Positions 42,559 through 55,155 of a stretch of DNA of 64,000 nucleotides are shown here, in pieces. Source of the stretch: Mesonia phycicola (GTDB lineage Bacteria; Bacteroidota; Bacteroidia; Flavobacteriales; Flavobacteriaceae); assembly GCF_900141885.1 (NCBI RefSeq), contig NZ_FQYY01000004.1, positions 1,277 through 65,276 on the forward strand, written 5' to 3'. The translations under genes and the position numbers were made by a program. Numbering within the stretch: position 1 is the first letter of the stretch; each line of letters starts with the position of its first letter. The notes under the pieces are model-generated. The model was not told the DNA's origin. It saw nothing but the letters and a program-made list of their open reading frames with translations, and did no database searches.

Positions 42559-45500
42559 TTATTTTTTATCTGATTCTTTATTAGATTGATCATCATTATT
42601 TTCTTGTATTTGTTGAAATTGATTATCTTCTATTTGACGCATCATTTTTGTTAAAATAAGTCTGTTTTTTGCTTTATCTTCTGATACTTCCATTATTATT
42701 CTTTCAGCCACTTCTCTTATTTCTTTAGCTTCTTTACCGCTTCCCCCAAACAACACTATATTAGCAATATCCGTCATATCCCTTGTATTTTGATGTTCGG
42801 ATTCTATAATACCCATCTCTATAGCAGAATGAAGATCTTTAAATACTTTAGACAATGTAGCTGTATTTTCAGTATAAATATGCCCAGTAAACCTATCTTC
42901 AGTACGCCAGGACCTTATTTGTTTGTCTAATGCTTGTTTGTCTTTTACTGCTGCTCTTGTATTAATAAAGCTTTTCACTCCTTGATAAATATCAAACATA
43001 ACAAACACAGCCATTAAACCTCCTTTGGTTCTTGCAGGTGGCACTACAATATCTTTACCATATGTTTTACCAGATTTAAACTCGCCTCCTTTATACCTAA
43101 ATCTTTGGTCAAGCTCATTATTTCCTTTATTACGTCGAACATTTCTCATCCTCTGGTAGTTACCGTCTGTTAATGCTCCATCCATATTCCCAGTCAAACT
43201 TTCAGTATAGCCAAAATCAAAATAATTAATTGTTAAAGCCCCTGAATCTCCTAACCCAAGTGTTGGAAACTTCGCTTTATAAGCTTTTTGAAAATTTCCA
43301 TTAAAGTTTTCTAACTTTAAAAATAGTCTTCCAGAAGCAAATTTAACTCTAGCTTCTCTAAAATCTAAATATTCCATTCCCTCAAGTTCAATCCCGTCTA
43401 TTAGTCTATTTTCAGATACAGCATAAGGCGAGTTCCAAGGATATTGTTTATGAAGCGGATCAGAACTTTTCATCCTTATCAAACGGGTATCTTGCATTCT
43501 ATATTTATAATTGAGTGAGTTCCCTTCTCCACTTATTTCATTATCATATTCTTGTCCTTCTGCTCCGTAGCGGTAGTCTCCGGTATTCGAGTGACGCCCC
43601 TGTAAAAGCCAATTACCAGGCCAATAATCATTATAACTCTTTATATCCGGGTTAAAATAAGCAAGGTTACCTCCGCTCAACTTAGGTATTTTCTTATCTG
43701 AAATCACCGAAATTACCGAGCCTTTATGATTAGTAAGCTCATAACGCTTATCACCCGCCTTACGACGATAAATCTTTTTCCCTAAACGAGACGGGAATGG
43801 TGAAATTATCCAAGGATAAGTATTCCCTATTAACTCCATAACATTTCCACGCTCACTTCGAGGGTTCCCCTCTCCTTCTGTTAATGCCCAATGATCTTCG
43901 ATGGTGTTAAATTCTGTATTAAAACTATAGCTTAGATTTTCAACTACAAATGTTTTAAGAGTATTCCCTAAAGTAGATAATTGATAAGGATCTATTACCT
44001 GGCTGGTAGGTGAACTTTTTTCTGTTAATGTTAGATTTTCTTGTGTAAAATACTCTCGTTCATTTAATATTAAGCGAGCTTCGTAACTTTCATCGCTATA
44101 TTCTGTATAAAACTCAAAATGAATTCCTTTGGTGGTAATATCTGTTTCTGAAACACCCTCTGCTAGAGCTTTAAGCTCGATTGTTTGTTCTTTTTGCTCT
44201 TCGTTACTAATAGTAGATTTTGTAACAATATAAGGTCTGTAATCATTACCTGTATTTTTAATGTATATCTCTAACTCATTACCTCTAATACTCTCCCTAT
44301 CGGTAATATTACTGAAAAATAATTTTTTTAATTGTATAGAATCATTTACGGCTATAGGTTGAGTAAGCATTAAATCGAAACTTATTGCATAATTTGGTTG
44401 AGTATGTCTTGGTTCATTTTCAATTACACCCGTAAACCATTGTGCATATCTACCAAAACCAACTTCCATATTAAAATCACTATCGATAAGAACCCAGTCT
44501 GGAATATCTATTTTCTTATATGCAGTTATCCCTTTTTTCTCTAAGCCTAAACGACTACTACCATAGATATGATGTTCAGTAGTTTTAATATAGTTATATA
44601 CAAAATTATCTGTTTCATCTTCTTGAGCTGCTCTTGTTTCTAAGACCCCCATAACATTCGCTTGTGCATCTCTTACATAATGTGTTCCCTCTGCTTCTCC
44701 ATCATCATCGTTTATTCTATGCTTAGCTATACGATTGCCCAAGCCATCATAATCAAATTCTATTATTTCTTTGAGTTGTGTTAAGCTTTGATCGGTATAT
44801 TTTTTTACACGTTTCACTTTACCATCAACTTTCCAATCAATTCTTAGATTCTCTGTTCTATCCAAGATGAGTTGCCCTATTCTATCGTATACATAATTAT
44901 GAGATTGAATAAAGTTTTGATCATAATTTAAACCTATTTGAGTTTCTTGATCATCGATATCGGCACTATAAGCATTACTATTTGCTGAATCGTTAACTAA
45001 GGTTAACTGGTTTTTATCATTTTTATAATGATACCTAAAATCGTCCATTAACTCTGTGCCAGAAGAGGGGTTATTTATATTAAAAACCTCTCTTGTAAGC
45101 GTAGTTAAATTACCATTTCTGTCATATGCATAATTACTATTATAACTATCATAAGCTGTTCCTTGACTGTTAATTGACTTAGATGTCATCTGCTTAATAC
45201 GATTAAGCTGATCATATCTATAATTATTATACAGAACGGGTAATAAAACATCTTCACGTTCTCGTAAAGCAGTGACCATTCCTTTTATATTACCATTGTA
45301 TAAATCGAATGTATTATTACCGTAATTTTCTGAAATTATAAATCCATTATTAGTTACCCCAGTACCTCTTGCTTTGTAATCATCTTCGAAATAATTTAAT
45401 GCGTATCCAAAGGCATCTTTAGCAACGAATGAACTATTTGCACCATCCTTTCCAAAGTCTGCTGCTAAAGGATCTTCTAATGTTTCTCCATTTACAGCTT

Positions 45501-48500
45501 TTAGCCATCCCTGAAGTGTATAAACATAATCTGATCCCTGTACTTGTTTATCTCCTAGAATTCTTCTCGCAAGTAGTCCATGTTCATAATAATCGTATTC
45601 TGCATCTTTCTCCCAAATTAACCCATCGGTAGAAGTCTCTACGCCAACAATTCTATTATCTGCATCATATTGATATCGGTGAATAAATTGATCACTTTCA
45701 TCTTTCTGATAAGTGACTTGTTTAACATTTCCGCTAATTAAGTCATACTCATAATAAACATTTTTAAAATAAGTTTTAGCTCCTGCGTCTGAAAACTCAG
45801 GATAATAATTTGCTATTTCCTTAACATTTCCATGAATATCGTAACAATAATAAATAGCATTATTGTACGGAGGGTACTTTAAATTATTAGAGATTACATC
45901 ATAGTACAATATCCCTGAAACACGATTTCTCAAATTTTGAGTTGAACACTCGTCAAACATACAGTAATTATTATATCGCACAGCACCTTGCCAATCTATA
46001 GCAGAACGCATTTCATTACATGGATTGGGAGCAGGAATATCGTAAAAAGTTTTTGTTACTTCTCTTTTGACATAATTATTTGGAAATTTATTTAAATATT
46101 CTCCTGTTGCTACTAATTCTAACCTACCTTCTGGAGTGATATTGTATCTATTCATTGGAGGACTAACTTGACCTGCCTCTACTATTCTCCCTAAATTATC
46201 ATATTCTGTATAACTAAAATGTTCAGGAATTTTTAGTACAGGAGAAAACGGATCATATACCTCTAGAGAAACATCGGTTAAGATACTCGCTGCTGGGTAC
46301 ATTGTAAAATCAAAACGTAAAGGTTCATTAAAATTCCTTTCTGTAATTTCAACTAAAGGATTTCCTCCATTTTTAAATAATCTAACATATCCGTTTGCTC
46401 TTTCAAGACCAATTGTATCCCCTACTTTTATATTAACAGGTTCATCATCAATAGGTCTGCCCTTGTCCATAAATTGAATCACACCATTTCCTCCTTCAGC
46501 TTGACAATATATACTATAGTCAATGGTTTGATAAGGTTGTTCTGGGTTATCATATTGGCTAGTATCATAAGAAAGGCCAATATACCCTTCAAACATTTCA
46601 AGCATACGTTCATCTACAACGAAAGATAAGCGACCATTTTCCTCTAAAATATCACTACTGTAAGCACCTTGCCACCCGTTGGTTTTTTTAATTATTGTAT
46701 TTGAATCCTCTAACAAGGTATATTTTCCTACTATATCTTCAATAATTATTAAACGCCTAAAGTAAACTTGTTGGTTCTCATTTTGAGAAGCAATTATTCT
46801 TCCTAAATCATCGTATGCAAAACGAACCCTTCCGCCATCTGGTGTGTTCTGCTCAACCAATTGATTTAAAGAATTGTATTTATAATCTGTTTCTAATTTA
46901 TGGTTAGGTAAAGCAGTTGTATTATTGGTTGAATTATTTTCTCTTGCCGATCTGATTTGATCTTGAATACCGCTTTCTAATTGGTTTTTTTCAAAACGTG
47001 AAACGCCTTGAGGGGGTACAGTTTTATTTAAATTACCGGCTTGATCATAATTATAAAGCGTATATTGATACTCTTTATCTGAGTAAGTCATCGTTAGATC
47101 TTCTTTGACCATGGCCATAGCTGAAGCTATATAATCATTTTTGAATTCTGTTTTTAAAGATTGTATATAAGCATTGTACTCATCTTCACCATAAGCGGTC
47201 GTCACATTAAAAACAAACTCTTGACAATTGTTTAGATCGTCTACAATTGGCTCTACAAATGTAGAAATCATTGGTGCGGGAACGCAATCTTCATTATTTA
47301 TTAAATAATTTTCTACAAATTCTGCCCAAGTGTAATTATCTTGTGTAATGGGATTATTTAAATAATTAAAATATTCATCTATTCTCGAAACATAATCATC
47401 ATACCCATAATTTAAACCTGTAGCACCAAATTCTCCTATGGTAATAAAGTTTTCATCTATTACATTTTGAATAGAAAACTTTGATAAGTAATAAATATAA
47501 CCATCTGTAATATAAGCAAAATTCATATTACAAAAATATTCTTCGTCTAAGGGATCCGGGATAGTTGTATAATCGGCTACATTGGTAATAGCGTTACTAT
47601 ATAATTGATACTTTTCTGTACAAGATACAGGAGCTACCGCTTGAGTGATACAACTACCACTAACTGTGCCCCCTCCTGAACAGGGATTTACTGGGTCATT
47701 TAAATAAGTATCATAATTAACAGACCAAGTATTAGAACCTCCAGTACTACTCAATAAAGTATAGACATACACTGTCATAACTGGTGTTGTACTTGTTTTT
47801 GGAATAGTTAGTACATAATTGTAATTATTATTACAATTTATAATAGGATAAGGATGTATGGTTTGGCTATTTCCTTGTAATGTATAATTAGTCTGACCAT
47901 ATGAAGAGAAGGTTTGAACACTATTTAAAGCATTTGGATCATAATTATTCAACTCAAACAAACCATAATTATTCCAACTATATCCATCTCTATTCTCTAC
48001 AAATGTTAACATGTTACAATCCTCAGAAATCCACTTAGAATCGGCTACCAGATTATTATCAATTTCTACTCGAAATCTTACAGGATGATCATTAGCATTA
48101 CAAATTAAAAAAATGTCATGACCAGTATCATTACCTATATATACATCAAATTTATATTCTCCTCGAGTATTAGTATTAGCGGCTATTAAATCTCCATAAG
48201 TTGCTAAATCATTGAGATCATTGCAGTTTCCAGGACCAGCCCCCGGATTATTAGGATCATTTATAGTTTCACCGGGACCAGTATGACCCTCTGAGGCTAA
48301 ACCACACTCCCCTACCTGCGCAATAGTTTCACCTTGTAATACAATTTCGGTGAATTGTGGTTGAACAACGCCTGATTGAATGTTTCTTACTCTAGCTTTT
48401 ACCAAAAAGCTGTAAGTATTAGCAACATAAGAATTGGGTTCATAATATACCTCGCTAAATTGATCTATAATCCAACCGTTGGTAGTCCCATAATCACTCC

Positions 48501-51500
48501 AACTACTACTACTAGATGCAGGTAAAATTAACTCTGCTATATTGAGTAAATTATTTGGTATTGTGTTTTGTAAACTAATAGTTAATCTTTTGTTATTAAA
48601 GTTGTCAATACTCGTATTAATTTGAAGCGGGCCTGAATTCGGAAAAACTCCTCCAAAATTTTCAAACAAATCTGGAGATAAATAATGACCGTTATACGCA
48701 AATGTTGTATTTACAAAATTATAAAATTGATTATTTAAAGATGGTTTAGTGGCTAAACCGTTAAGAAACATTTCAAAATCTCTAGCTCTAGGGCATTGAC
48801 CTGTACCTACATAAAAATCATAATCTACCTGATCTTGTAAATCATCTGCTATTTCTTCTACACGATCTTTAGCGTCATACAATACATCTAAAGGTATATA
48901 ACGTTTTTTCTTGTTATTATATATCGATGAATTTGAGTAGTTACAAAGTGAATTAGAAAATGAAGAAATAAAATTTTCTATATCATCTTTTGCTTCATAA
49001 GTTTTAATTACATGAATATAGCTGTCTGGAGAAGTCTCAGACTCAATACATTTATTATAGTTACCCTGTTGCTCTGCATATAAATTTAATAATACATATT
49101 GTACTTTTTGTTTTAAAGATAAATAATTACTTATATACGATTTCCAAAAAGTCTCTTTTTGTTCCGCAGTGATGTTAGAAGTAGGATTCTCAATAGTGGA
49201 AAATACTGAAGAGTTGTTGGGGACGTCAGTACTTGGGAAAAATTCATCTACACTATTTTTTGTAATATGTATATAAGCTATTTGTGCTATGGTTAATTTA
49301 TTGCCATCATATCCTTCACATTGCTGTGAACAATTATTTAATAATGCTTCCTGCATAATTGAGGTTTTCCATCCTGATAGACCATTTGCTAACGCAGGAT
49401 CATCGGGGTGGTTTGTATTAAAATAGGGATCATTATCAAAAATAAAATCTAAATTTGAAGATGATAAAAAACCTATATTTTTAGCCTCTTCGTACGTTAA
49501 GCTTTGTAAAAATAGATCGTACCCATCGGTATTCATTGTAGCATTCATTGATGCTCCTGTGTCTGGATCGATATAATTAAAGCTTGAGGTTAAATTACAT
49601 AATTCTTTAGAATATTCATAATAAGGATATTCTGGATGATAAATCACTAATGATTCTGACCATTGATTTTCCCATATGTTTAAAAAATCTTCAACATTTG
49701 CTAAATTTGTAGGCTCTGTAAACCATAATTCATCATTCCCGCTCTCTTCAGTGATAATAAACGGAGCCTCGTCTTCAATTACTTCTGGTACAAAAACTCC
49801 ATCTACTATTTCTAATTGAACATATGATATTTGACCACTAGTTGTATAATAATGCCCAGTATTAGAACCACTATCATTTAGATAATGCGAAGGGTTACGC
49901 CAATTTGGGGCTACCGAAGAACTATAATATAATTGATTAGGATTATTGGGGTCTGCATTGAAGATATTTGCATCTTCATTCTCTCCTGCTAATACCTCAA
50001 TAGTTTCGCCGTCTTCATTTACATACATATACGAAACACCATATTGACCATTAGGCCGCATATCATTAAGCATAAATGAAAGCCCATTAGTACAAGAAGT
50101 AGTCTCAAATTCACCTGTACCATCATAGCTTACTCCATCTAACGAGCATGGTGCCATACATATCGCCTTAAGCTCATCCCATTGATTAGAAAGCGCAGAT
50201 TCTATTAAATTTTTCTCTTCAATAGATAAATCTGCCCATAACGGATACCCTGTATAATTTAAGCCGGTATTTAGATCAATATAATCTTGCTTAGTCGGTA
50301 AAGGATCTCCTGGGTTACCATTCACTAAAGAATACAAGCATTCCTCACAAGTTTGAAAACATTGGGAATCATCTATATCTAAATCTAAATCTAATAAGCA
50401 TCCGGTATTTATAATCTGCTCAATATAATCATCAGCAAAATATGCTAGAGCTTCCTCGTTAATATTTAGTTTTTTCTTTACTCCAAAACTACCAATATCA
50501 AATAATGGTAAGCCTGAATTTTGATCTATAATTTTATTGTAGCTATAATTAGGAGATACAGGAACAAGATCATATAAGTTATTTGAAGAATTTGGAACGG
50601 TAAAGTTTCCTATAGTTATTATGTCTTCCCCGCCCGAAACCAGAGAAGCCTCACAAGGATCTATTACATCCAGTACTAGGTCGTATACATAGGGATAACC
50701 GTAATCATCTGGTAAACAATCGTTAGAATATGCTTGATCTGGTAGCTCCAAATCATATTCAAAGCTATAGGCTATATTATTGGCTACACTTACTTTTTGA
50801 GCTTCGTATCTTAATCCATCTGTTAAATTACCGAAGTTCCCTGTACTATAAGGATAATTAAGGCTTGCAGATGCTGAATTCTGACTATCTATAAGTTTTA
50901 CTGAAAATTCTTGATGAAGACTATTATCTGATTCATCTTCTAACGCAATCATTTTATTTGGATCGTTATCTCCTGCTAAAGCTGTAGCAATAGTCCTACC
51001 CTGTGGGTCAATATAACTTATACTTACTTGACCGTTAGGATCTACAACCATATTTTTTTTATAATGCTTTGAATATCCTACACTATACCCAAAAAGTCGA
51101 TCAAGTTCTACTTGTTCTGGAGTAGCATAATAATATTTCATTTCATGACCTGATCCTAATTGATGATACTCGCCTACCCCACTTTTTCTTAAAATTCGTC
51201 CGGTATTGTCTGGAGTATATTCTATTTGAGAAAAAGGAAAACCCTGATCACTATCATTTGAATCAACCGCAGATGGAGTTAAATCATTAAAATCGTTACT
51301 AGAATAATTAGGTGAGTAATAACGACCTGCACCACTTTGAGTACTTAATCCCATTAAGCTTGGTTCGCATTCCATCTGTAAATCCCAATCAAAGTCTAAA
51401 TGTGTAAATGGTAAATTACCACTACTATCAGTACTACGATTAAAATCTGGATAAAATTTTAATTTATTATCTCCCGTAGGAACTGGTAATATCTCAACTG

Positions 51501-52581
51501 CGGGACGCCCCTGATTATCATATATAGTTTCTCCAACGATAGCATTGTCATCACTGTTTATTTTAGTGACTGTTTGTCGATTTCTTAAAGTTCCATCAAA
51601 AAAGCTAACAACATCCTTTCTTTTTCCTTCCTCAGCAAAGCTTGTTTGAAATTGCCAGTTTTTAAGAGGTTCGCTATTAGTTAAAGAAATATATGGCCAA
51701 TGAGACACATAATCTGGTGAAGACGAACTTGATGACCATTCACCAAATTTTTTAACAGAAACATCATCCAGAAAAACGCCAACAGCTCTTACCCTATAAA
51801 CTAAATACCCATTACCATAAATATTGGGAATACTATAAGAGGTTTGATTAGTATTGATTCTCGTACTATTATTTTTAAATTCTTGTAAAGTTAAACTAAT
51901 AGTATTCGCTGACCGTGGAGTTGAAATATCTGAAGTATCATAATTATCTACCCATGTGTATTCTACATCATAACTTAATGCCCCGTTCACAGCACTCCAA
52001 TTTAATAATATTTCATTATTAACTACTGAAGCAGACGGATTAAAACTGTTTTGAGATAACTGATAATAACGATCTACTCTTACGCCAGTTTCCATTTTTA
52101 TATTATCAGGTACTCCGATATAAGCTATTTGATTATCTCTATCGTTATATGATAAACCTGTAATAACAATATCTGCACCTCTATAATTAGTAATTTCATA
52201 AAGTTTTAAATCAATAAATTCACCTCCAGCACTATGTGGGTTATATGACACTTGTAAACTTTGAGAATGTGAATTAAGAGGTAAACCCGTTATCGTTGAA
52301 TATGGTGAAATATTAAAATTAATAGTAAAATCGTACCACATATCTAGAGGTAATTCATTAGCATCTACCCAAACTTTAATGTAAGAACTACCATCTAATG
52401 TTACCTGATTTACTTGCGTATACTCAGGATCAGCAATAGTTAAAGTTTGGTTATTTTGAAAAGCAGAATTTATCTGTGCTGCATTATATGTATTCTGATT
52501 AAGAAAAATTTCGTTTTGGCCTTGTACATTATTTGTAAAAAAACACGTTGTCAAAAAAATTAAAAATAATATTTTTTTCAT
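42559..52581 (-). CDS. Giant RHS/YD-repeat protein with polymorphic C-terminal domain
   Basis: The 3340-residue secreted protein begins with a signal peptide ([21 protein letters not shown]). Residues 25-1830 form an N-terminal region with fibronectin-like (about 190-300) and DUF6443-like parts ([35 protein letters not shown]). YD repeats run from about 1830 to 2970 ([51 protein letters not shown]). The RHS core is at about 2980-3065 ([40 protein letters not shown]). The last 275 residues are a C-terminal domain with one hydrophobic stretch ([20 protein letters not shown]). I recognise no toxin motif there. The core has DTRLIRM where DPRVGRW is usual. No T9SS sorting domain is present. The lipoprotein gene 11 bases downstream is its likely immunity gene. 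Confidence 0.88.
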   Translation of the reverse strand: MKKILFLIFLTTCFFTNNVQGQNEIFLNQNTYNAAQINSAFQNNQTLTIADPEYTQVNQVTLDGSSYIKVWVDANELPLDMWYDFTINFNISPYSTITGLPLNSHSQSLQVSYNPHSAGGEFIDLKLYEITNYRGADIVITGLSYNDRDNQIAYIGVPDNIKMETGVRVDRYYQLSQNSFNPSASVVNNEILLNWSAVNGALSYDVEYTWVDNYDTSDISTPRSANTISLTLQEFKNNSTRINTNQTSYSIPNIYGNGYLVYRVRAVGVFLDDVSVKKFGEWSSSSSSPDYVSHWPYISLTNSEPLKNWQFQTSFAEEGKRKDVVSFFDGTLRNRQTVTKINSDDNAIVGETIYDNQGRPAVEILPVPTGDNKLKFYPDFNRSTDSSGNLPFTHLDFDWDLQMECEPSLMGLSTQSGAGRYYSPNYSSNDFNDLTPSAVDSNDSDQGFPFSQIEYTPDNTGRILRKSGVGEYHQLGSGHEMKYYYATPEQVELDRLFGYSVGYSKHYKKNMVVDPNGQVSISYIDPQGRTIATALAGDNDPNKMIALEDESDNSLHQEFSVKLIDSQNSASASLNYPYSTGNFGNLTDGLRYEAQKVSVANNIAYSFEYDLELPDQAYSNDCLPDDYGYPYVYDLVLDVIDPCEASLVSGGEDIITIGNFTVPNSSNNLYDLVPVSPNYSYNKIIDQNSGLPLFDIGSFGVKKKLNINEEALAYFADDYIEQIINTGCLLDLDLDIDDSQCFQTCEECLYSLVNGNPGDPLPTKQDYIDLNTGLNYTGYPLWADLSIEEKNLIESALSNQWDELKAICMAPCSLDGVSYDGTGEFETTSCTNGLSFMLNDMRPNGQYGVSYMYVNEDGETIEVLAGENEDANIFNADPNNPNQLYYSSSVAPNWRNPSHYLNDSGSNTGHYYTTSGQISYVQLEIVDGVFVPEVIEDEAPFIITEESGNDELWFTEPTNLANVEDFLNIWENQWSESLVIYHPEYPYYEYSKELCNLTSSFNYIDPDTGASMNATMNTDGYDLFLQSLTYEEAKNIGFLSSSNLDFIFDNDPYFNTNHPDDPALANGLSGWKTSIMQEALLNNCSQQCEGYDGNKLTIAQIAYIHITKNSVDEFFPSTDVPNNSSVFSTIENPTSNITAEQKETFWKSYISNYLSLKQKVQYVLLNLYAEQQGNYNKCIESETSPDSYIHVIKTYEAKDDIENFISSFSNSLCNYSNSSIYNNKKKRYIPLDVLYDAKDRVEEIADDLQDQVDYDFYVGTGQCPRARDFEMFLNGLATKPSLNNQFYNFVNTTFAYNGHYLSPDLFENFGGVFPNSGPLQINTSIDNFNNKRLTISLQNTIPNNLLNIAELILPASSSSSWSDYGTTNGWIIDQFSEVYYEPNSYVANTYSFLVKARVRNIQSGVVQPQFTEIVLQGETIAQVGECGLASEGHTGPGETINDPNNPGAGPGNCNDLNDLATYGDLIAANTNTRGEYKFDVYIGNDTGHDIFLICNANDHPVRFRVEIDNNLVADSKWISEDCNMLTFVENRDGYSWNNYGLFELNNYDPNALNSVQTFSSYGQTNYTLQGNSQTIHPYPIINCNNNYNYVLTIPKTSTTPVMTVYVYTLLSSTGGSNTWSVNYDTYLNDPVNPCSGGGTVSGSCITQAVAPVSCTEKYQLYSNAITNVADYTTIPDPLDEEYFCNMNFAYITDGYIYYLSKFSIQNVIDENFITIGEFGATGLNYGYDDYVSRIDEYFNYLNNPITQDNYTWAEFVENYLINNEDCVPAPMISTFVEPIVDDLNNCQEFVFNVTTAYGEDEYNAYIQSLKTEFKNDYIASAMAMVKEDLTMTYSDKEYQYTLYNYDQAGNLNKTVPPQGVSRFEKNQLESGIQDQIRSARENNSTNNTTALPNHKLETDYKYNSLNQLVEQNTPDGGRVRFAYDDLGRIIASQNENQQVYFRRLIIIEDIVGKYTLLEDSNTIIKKTNGWQGAYSSDILEENGRLSFVVDERMLEMFEGYIGLSYDTSQYDNPEQPYQTIDYSIYCQAEGGNGVIQFMDKGRPIDDEPVNIKVGDTIGLERANGYVRLFKNGGNPLVEITERNFNEPLRFDFTMYPAASILTDVSLEVYDPFSPVLKIPEHFSYTEYDNLGRIVEAGQVSPPMNRYNITPEGRLELVATGEYLNKFPNNYVKREVTKTFYDIPAPNPCNEMRSAIDWQGAVRYNNYCMFDECSTQNLRNRVSGILYYDVISNNLKYPPYNNAIYYCYDIHGNVKEIANYYPEFSDAGAKTYFKNVYYEYDLISGNVKQVTYQKDESDQFIHRYQYDADNRIVGVETSTDGLIWEKDAEYDYYEHGLLARRILGDKQVQGSDYVYTLQGWLKAVNGETLEDPLAADFGKDGANSSFVAKDAFGYALNYFEDDYKARGTGVTNNGFIISENYGNNTFDLYNGNIKGMVTALREREDVLLPVLYNNYRYDQLNRIKQMTSKSINSQGTAYDSYNSNYAYDRNGNLTTLTREVFNINNPSSGTELMDDFRYHYKNDKNQLTLVNDSANSNAYSADIDDQETQIGLNYDQNFIQSHNYVYDRIGQLILDRTENLRIDWKVDGKVKRVKKYTDQSLTQLKEIIEFDYDGLGNRIAKHRINDDDGEAEGTHYVRDAQANVMGVLETRAAQEDETDNFVYNYIKTTEHHIYGSSRLGLEKKGITAYKKIDIPDWVLIDSDFNMEVGFGRYAQWFTGVIENEPRHTQPNYAISFDLMLTQPIAVNDSIQLKKLFFSNITDRESIRGNELEIYIKNTGNDYRPYIVTKSTISNEEQKEQTIELKALAEGVSETDITTKGIHFEFYTEYSDESYEARLILNEREYFTQENLTLTEKSSPTSQVIDPYQLSTLGNTLKTFVVENLSYSFNTEFNTIEDHWALTEGEGNPRSERGNVMELIGNTYPWIISPFPSRLGKKIYRRKAGDKRYELTNHKGSVISVISDKKIPKLSGGNLAYFNPDIKSYNDYWPGNWLLQGRHSNTGDYRYGAEGQEYDNEISGEGNSLNYKYRMQDTRLIRMKSSDPLHKQYPWNSPYAVSENRLIDGIELEGMEYLDFREARVKFASGRLFLKLENFNGNFQKAYKAKFPTLGLGDSGALTINYFDFGYTESLTGNMDGALTDGNYQRMRNVRRNKGNNELDQRFRYKGGEFKSGKTYGKDIVVPPARTKGGLMAVFVMFDIYQGVKSFINTRAAVKDKQALDKQIRSWRTEDRFTGHIYTENTATLSKVFKDLHSAIEMGIIESEHQNTRDMTDIANIVLFGGSGKEAKEIREVAERIIMEVSEDKAKNRLILTKMMRQIEDNQFQQIQENNDDQSNKESDKK

Positions 52582-52672
52582 GTTAATCAGTTTTATAGTG
52601 TAGTTAATAAGTAATGAGTAAATGATAAATTATATATAATTAATACTCATCTAATAAAATTTATTTTGAAAG

Positions 52673-53419
52673 TTATCTATTAAAAAACTCGTAACTTTCA
52701 AAATCTTTTGATGGCTTCATATAACCATCACGGCTTGAAATATAATTTGAAATTTCAGGTAAATTGAAATCGTGCTTTATATCGCGGTTGATTTTAGTTT
52801 CTAAAAATTTTCTATCCACAGAATAATTACCTTTTTCGTCTCTAATAGATCCCGGCGCCATTAATTCTATAACTTGCTTTCTTACCTCATAATTGTTCTT
52901 ATCAATATAGAAAGTTATAGATGCATAGGAAAGTTGTGTGTATTTCGGAGTAATAAGTTTACAAATCCAAAAAGAATCTGTTTCACAAACTTCTTGTTCT
53001 GAAAAATATTTTAAATAGGAATAAACCTCTATTGGATTCTGTTTTAAATCTGATTGTGTCATGAGTTTTTTATACTCCATCGCTTTTTCCTCATGATTAA
53101 TTTTTAAATAATTATTATAATTTATAAAAAATTCAGTTTGATGAATTTTAAGGTATAAGTCTTGATTATTTTTAATCATTTTTCCTGAATATCTATCGAT
53201 CACAATGGGTTGATCTGGAGAACGAAAAAGCGTATACTCTAACGAAGCCTGAAAATTAGGATTATTTTCATAATAGCTTTTTGATTTGGTTAAAATACTT
53301 TCAGCATTTACTACTTCTACCTGAGAATGTAAGCATTGAAAAATGAGTAAAAATAAAAAATTTACACAAATAGTTTTACGATTCGATTTTACTATACTTA
53401 GTTTAGCTAAAATTTTCAT
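52673..53419 (-). CDS. Exported protein, LolA-like fold possible
   Basis: The 248-residue protein has an N-terminal hydrophobic signal (FLFLLIFQCLHSQ, after a basic region). The body has alternating beta segments (FQASLEYTLFRSPDQPIVID, YLKIHQTEFFINYNNYLKIN, SITFYIDKNNYEVRKQVIEL) reminiscent of the LolA/LolB lipoprotein-carrier fold; this is a weak resemblance. It lies between the 560-aa YD protein (25-base gap) and the giant RHS gene (91-base gap). A chaperone or accessory role for the RHS protein is possible. Family unknown. Confidence 0.55.
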   Translation of the reverse strand: MKILAKLSIVKSNRKTICVNFLFLLIFQCLHSQVEVVNAESILTKSKSYYENNPNFQASLEYTLFRSPDQPIVIDRYSGKMIKNNQDLYLKIHQTEFFINYNNYLKINHEEKAMEYKKLMTQSDLKQNPIEVYSYLKYFSEQEVCETDSFWICKLITPKYTQLSYASITFYIDKNNYEVRKQVIELMAPGSIRDEKGNYSVDRKFLETKINRDIKHDFNLPEISNYISSRDGYMKPSKDFESYEFFNR

Positions 53420-53444
53420 TTATATTATTTCAAATTTTGTATTA

Positions 53445-55127
53445 TTAATTCTGAGCACTTAAAGTTGAATTTCCTGATCGTGTTTCTTGAATAGTATATA
53501 CACCTCTTTCTGTTTCTTTTTTTACACGAATAAGCCCTCCTTCTTTATCGTACTCATAATAAGTTGCATAATTATTTTCATCTAATTCTGCCATTAATCG
53601 CTGAGTTTCTTGATCGTAAACAAAAGATTTTAAATTTCCATTATAAGGATGAATACGAATATCATCAAAATAGGATGCTACGCTATGATCACCATTATTA
53701 CCTAGAATCACAGACATATTATAAGTTGAATTCGGTACGGTAAATTCACCAAAAACTCTTTGCCAGCCATCAATGATTTGTCCAGAGGGATAGAACTTTA
53801 CCGCGCTTGAGTTTGGTGTTCCAGATCTATCAAATGTTAATTGTATAAAACTATCTTTAAAAAATTTGGGAGTTATATCATGCTCTTCAGATACCCAGCC
53901 GCTAACAATGTATCTTTCTCCGGGAACAGGAGAAAACGAAGTACAGTCTTCACATTCACAAGGGCAATCTTCTACAACAATGTCTCTTGTATAGGTTACT
54001 TGAGAATTACAAGAAGGATCGCTTGTTGGCAAATTTATTGTTGCTTCTATAGTATAATTTCCTGCCTGCGAAAAATAATGTTGTATTGACTCTCCATTAC
54101 CTGAAGCGACAACAGAACCTCCGTTTAAAATTTTCCAGTCAGGAAAATTTCCACCATAACTAGACTGTGTGGTAGTAAATGATATATTATTATCACTACA
54201 GAAATTACTTCCTTCACTATCAGCAATAATTGCTCCATCAAGATCTGTACACATCGCTTCAAAATATGCATAGCCGTAGTGCCCTCCTATTCCACAATCT
54301 GCTACTTCTACAACTAATTTAACCTGGTCTCCTACATTTACATAATCTAAAAAATTTAAGCTATTGACTGTAGCTGGAAGATAACAAACGGATTTATTAG
54401 GGGAAATATCAATACAATTTATTCCAGGTAAACCTACAGTAGCTTCAAATAAAGAGCAATTTATCATATTGCCGTTAGAATCTTCTAAAAATATTCTAAA
54501 ATAAGGCTGCTGACTGATACTATGAAAGTTATTTGGTTCCTCCAACTTAAATGCATAGCGATAATTTATCAATGAGTTAGCTTGAGTTACGATAATTTCT
54601 TTTTCAATACGCTCAACCCATTTAAAAGGGTTATTATCGCCTAATCTCAACGTATTTTCTCCAAATTCATTAAGATTTAAATAATTGAAATCCCAATTAT
54701 TTATTGACATGTCTGAAGGGTTAATAATTTCCGAATCTTGATATAAACTATAATTACAGTTTACCCCAGTAAAATCGGGTATTCCACTACGTTCTATTCG
54801 CTTATAACACCATTCGTTAAATTCATTGACAAAATCTATATTACCACAACCCTGAGAAGTAATAGGAGTAACTGTAGAAGATTGTTGTGAATAAACACGC
54901 ATATTCACATAGGTTTCTCTAGCTAAAGTCAATTCTTTATGAATGTCTTTTTCTTCAACACCATCATTTAATAACTCCTGTCGGGTTTCTTCTCTATCAA
55001 AACCAATTTGCTGATCAGTAAATACCTGAGCTTCGATCGTTTGAATAGATAAAATAAAAATTATTAGTGTAGTTATAAAAATTTCAAAACAACATTTACT
55101 TCTCTTATTATACTTAATATTATTCAT
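53445..55127 (-). CDS. Secreted PKD/YD-type protein, C-terminal half of a split giant protein
   Basis: The 560-residue protein has a signal peptide (about 15-34), a Cys-containing N-terminal region, a PKD-like part near residue 330-390 (VVASGNGESIQHYFSQAGNY) and a carbohydrate-binding-like domain (about 405-500; ERYIVSGWVSEEHDITPKFF, DGWQRVFGEFTVPN). It ends in SYFDDIRIHPYNGNLKSFVY, then AELDENNYATYYEYDKEGGL and VKKETERGVYTIQE, the terminal YD motif that in related Bacteroidetes proteins ends one very large polypeptide. Here the front half seems to be the separate gene ending at 62128, with two T9SS cargo genes between. Confidence 0.75.
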   Translation of the reverse strand: MNNIKYNKRSKCCFEIFITTLIIFILSIQTIEAQVFTDQQIGFDREETRQELLNDGVEEKDIHKELTLARETYVNMRVYSQQSSTVTPITSQGCGNIDFVNEFNEWCYKRIERSGIPDFTGVNCNYSLYQDSEIINPSDMSINNWDFNYLNLNEFGENTLRLGDNNPFKWVERIEKEIIVTQANSLINYRYAFKLEEPNNFHSISQQPYFRIFLEDSNGNMINCSLFEATVGLPGINCIDISPNKSVCYLPATVNSLNFLDYVNVGDQVKLVVEVADCGIGGHYGYAYFEAMCTDLDGAIIADSEGSNFCSDNNISFTTTQSSYGGNFPDWKILNGGSVVASGNGESIQHYFSQAGNYTIEATINLPTSDPSCNSQVTYTRDIVVEDCPCECEDCTSFSPVPGERYIVSGWVSEEHDITPKFFKDSFIQLTFDRSGTPNSSAVKFYPSGQIIDGWQRVFGEFTVPNSTYNMSVILGNNGDHSVASYFDDIRIHPYNGNLKSFVYDQETQRLMAELDENNYATYYEYDKEGGLIRVKKETERGVYTIQETRSGNSTLSAQN

Positions 55128-55155
55128 CTTTTTTGTTTTAAATTTTTATATAACC

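Noticed and set aside
45429..45632. Plus-strand ORFs inside the giant RHS and T9SS genes (also at 53.8-54.1, 58.0-58.2 and 62.3-62.5 kb)
   Set aside because: They are antisense shadows of long minus-strand genes with no protein features of their own.
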